Assembly: GCA_005799205.1 (NCBI GenBank)
Contig: SYHM01000020.1
Location: forward strand, 1-15,217
From: Planctomycetia bacterium
GTDB lineage: Bacteria; Planctomycetota; Phycisphaerae; Phycisphaerales; SM1A02
DNA length: 15,217 bases
Reading direction: 5' to 3'
Below the pieces are notes generated by a model. It did not search any database, had not been told where the DNA came from, and saw only the letters and a list, made by a program, of their open reading frames with translations. How positions within the stretch are numbered: the stretch's first letter is position 1; each line of letters starts with the position of its first letter. This document shows positions 13,149-15,217 of the stretch, one piece after another. Made by a program: the position numbers and the translations under genes.

Positions 13149-15217
13149 GTTCTCAGGAAAGCAACCATCTCTGGGAGGCGGGTGATGTATCCGCATCCAA
13201 CACGCCACAGCCGCCCGCGATCGCAGGGCTACGCGTCATTCGCATGCTCGGGGCAGGGGGGTTTGGCGCAGTCTGGCTCTGCGAGCAGAGTGAGCCATTG
13301 CAGCGCCAGGTTGCGGTGAAGGTGTTGCGGACGGTCGCTGCAGGCCCCCGTCTGCGCCAGCGATTCGAGGCCGAGCGCCGGCATCTTGCGCGCATGGATC
13401 ATCCTGGAATCGCGCAGGTGTTCGATGCGGGAGAGACCTCCGAAGGAAGTCTGTACTTCATTATGGAACTTGTGACTGGCGAGCCGCTCTTGAACTGGTG
13501 CGACAGGCACACGCTGTCGATCCAATCACGACTCGATCTTGCTCGCCAAGTCTGTTCAGCTGTCCAGCACGCGCACAGCAAGGGGATCATCCACCTCGAT
13601 CTCAAGAGCGCCAATATTCTGGTTCGCGAAGTCGACGGCGAACCCTTCGTCAAAGTCATCGACTTTGGGGTGGCACAACTCGCCGATGATCCCGACGCCG
13701 TTCGCTCGATGACCGATCAGTCGATCGGTCCAGTTGGCACACTCGAGTACATGGCGCCAGAACAACTCAACGGGACCCGCCACCTGGACACTCGAGCGGA
13801 CGTGTACTCGCTCGGGATCACGATCTATCAACTGCTCACTGGACTTCTGCCAGTGGATTCGCGCCAGTTGCGCGCCGCAGGGACGATTGAGGGGCAGCGG
13901 ATGATTCGCGAGGTCGAGTTTGATCCACCGAGCACGCGGCTCGCACGCGCGATGCGGACCGAACTGCCTGAATGTGCGCAGCGAGCACACCTGCGACAAC
14001 TCGATCCGCAGCAACTGGTCAAGGTGATCAGCGGTCAACTGGATGCGGTTGTCATGCACTGTCTCGAGAAAGACCCAGGGCGCCGCTACGGCACTTGCGA
14101 TGCTCTGAGTGATGACCTCGGCCGCTGGCTTGCGTTCGAGCCCGTTGCAGCGAAGCCAGCGTCGAATGGAGTGCGCATCGCGAAGTTTGTCCGCCGCAAC
14201 CGCGTGGGGGTTGCCGCCGCCGCCGCGATCGCGCTTGCGCTGACAGCAGGCACCATCGCGATGGCGTACGGACTGATCGAAGCGCAGCGCCAACTGACAA
14301 GGGCAGGGCGGCTGCGTGAATTCAACAACGATCTGCTTGGCGCTGTCGCCCCCGATATCGCGAAAGGGATGGATACCCGCCTCATTCGACTGATCTTTGA
14401 CACGTCCATGGGCTCGATCGATAGCCAGTTTGCAGATGACGCCTTGCTCGCGGCGGACGCTCACCACACTGCGGGGGTCGCCTACCGGTCGATCGGCGAG
14501 TACCAACTTGCCCTTCAGCACCTTGAGACTGAGAAGGTCGTGCTCGAGAAGGTCCTCGATCCAGACGACTTGGACTTCTTGAGTTCACAGAACGACCTCG
14601 GCAACGCGCTCATGTTGGTGAATCGCATTGATGACGCGGCCGTGCTCCTCGAACATGTGTATGCCCGTCGGCGCGCGCTCCTGGGAGAAGACCATTTTCA
14701 GACTCTGCAGTCGCTTCACAACCTCGCGTGGTTGCGAGATGCACAGGAGCGGCCAAAGGAGGCGCTCGCGCTGTATCAGGATGTCGTTGCACGCAAACGA
14801 ATCGCGCTCGGCGACGACGATGACAGCACGCTTCAAAGCCTGAATTTTCTCGGAGAAATCCAACGTCGGCTCGGCGACTTCGCGGCTGCCCGCGCAACCT
14901 TTGAGGACGTGATCGCCCGTCGAACCTCGCTCGCGGGCCAAGACTCAACTGATGCGCTCATCGCGCGAAACAACTACCTCGTCGTCCTGCGCGCATTGGG
15001 TGAGTCGTTGGCGAGTGAACCGCTGCTGCGCGAACTCATCGCAGACATGACGCGAGTCCTTGGAGATAGCCATGTCTTGACGCTCGTTGCAAACAACAAC
15101 CTCGCAGCGATCCTTCGCGACTCCAGTCGGCTGCCGGAGGCCGAACAGATCTACCGAGCGAATCTGCCGCGCTTCGAGGCACGGCATGGCGCGCAGAGCA
15201 CGTATGTGCTCGCAACA
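13145..15217 (+). CDS. Ser/Thr protein kinase with one membrane segment and TPR repeats, 3'-truncated by the window edge
   Basis: The frame is open from the ATG at 13145 to the window end (691 codons). The kinase domain covers about 28-330: glycine loop LGAGGFGAVW (35-44), Lys59 in VAVKVL, Glu77, catalytic HLDLKSAN (150-157), DFG (173-175), MAPEQ (203-207), DVYSLG and PGRRY. The usual HRD is HLD, so it is a non-RD kinase by sequence. A single hydrophobic segment (about 353-375) after a basic stretch should anchor it in the membrane, with the kinase in the cytosol and the rest outside. The distal part has TPR units of the kinesin-light-chain type, for example LQSLHNLAWLRDAQERPKEA and LNFLGEIQRRLGDFAAARAT. 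The start overlaps the lysC stop (ATGA), implying translational coupling. Targets and signal are unknown. Confidence 0.95.
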   Translation, partial: MSSQESNHLWEAGDVSASNTPQPPAIAGLRVIRMLGAGGFGAVWLCEQSEPLQRQVAVKVLRTVAAGPRLRQRFEAERRHLARMDHPGIAQVFDAGETSEGSLYFIMELVTGEPLLNWCDRHTLSIQSRLDLARQVCSAVQHAHSKGIIHLDLKSANILVREVDGEPFVKVIDFGVAQLADDPDAVRSMTDQSIGPVGTLEYMAPEQLNGTRHLDTRADVYSLGITIYQLLTGLLPVDSRQLRAAGTIEGQRMIREVEFDPPSTRLARAMRTELPECAQRAHLRQLDPQQLVKVISGQLDAVVMHCLEKDPGRRYGTCDALSDDLGRWLAFEPVAAKPASNGVRIAKFVRRNRVGVAAAAAIALALTAGTIAMAYGLIEAQRQLTRAGRLREFNNDLLGAVAPDIAKGMDTRLIRLIFDTSMGSIDSQFADDALLAADAHHTAGVAYRSIGEYQLALQHLETEKVVLEKVLDPDDLDFLSSQNDLGNALMLVNRIDDAAVLLEHVYARRRALLGEDHFQTLQSLHNLAWLRDAQERPKEALALYQDVVARKRIALGDDDDSTLQSLNFLGEIQRRLGDFAAARATFEDVIARRTSLAGQDSTDALIARNNYLVVLRALGESLASEPLLRELIADMTRVLGDSHVLTLVANNNLAAILRDSSRLPEAEQIYRANLPRFEARHGAQSTYVLAT

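Noticed and set aside
13556..14521. A 321-codon reverse-strand open frame inside the kinase gene.
   Set aside because: The sense strand encodes an unmistakable kinase over the same bases, and the antisense translation has no recognisable domain.
1..15217. CRISPR arrays, tRNA genes, insertion sequences and prophage attachment sites.
   Set aside because: No spaced direct repeats, tRNA T-loop signatures in a cloverleaf context, transposase motifs or terminal inverted repeats were found by eye.

Overview
The window looks like an ordinary chromosomal segment from a moderately high-GC Gram-negative-type bacterium, most likely a planctomycete of the Phycisphaerae type. This placement is inference from the mix of products: an exported DUF1573 protein fused to ankyrin repeats, a Ser/Thr kinase with one membrane segment and TPRs, a MEMO-family protein with an N-terminal extension, and a degenerate Gfo/Idh/MocA-like protein. 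Ribosome binding sites are also weak throughout. No transposase, integrase, phage gene, CRISPR array or tRNA was seen.

Left part (1-2543): the 3' portion of a class I PLP aminotransferase runs into rplU (ribosomal protein L21), which lacks its usual partner rpmA. Convergent to these is a reverse-strand gene for a degenerate Gfo/Idh/MocA-like protein. Divergent from that gene is rnpB, the RNase P RNA, with a textbook terminator.

Middle (2544-7996): a conserved protein of unknown function (possibly DUF2617-like) and a family 4 uracil-DNA glycosylase lie on the forward strand. A structured, terminated stretch of about 190 bases follows. Convergent to it is a reverse-strand pair, an AmmeMemoRadiSam-B/MEMO-like protein followed by D-aminoacyl-tRNA deacylase (dtd). 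Next comes the secreted DUF1573-ankyrin protein with its own terminator.

Right part (7997-15217): an M32 carboxypeptidase, a small convergent membrane protein, and then a tight forward cluster. This cluster is typA/bipA (ribosome-associated GTPase), aspartate kinase (lysC) and a Ser/Thr kinase-TPR protein whose start overlaps the lysC stop. The kinase gene runs off the window.

Most genes are core functions (translation, RNA processing, DNA repair, amino-acid metabolism). I found no obvious new multi-gene system. The items most worth a second look are the terminated structured RNA at 4003-4192, the DUF1573-ankyrin fusion, the coupling of a receptor-like kinase to lysC, and substituted residues in the glycosylase, the kinase and the Gfo-like protein.
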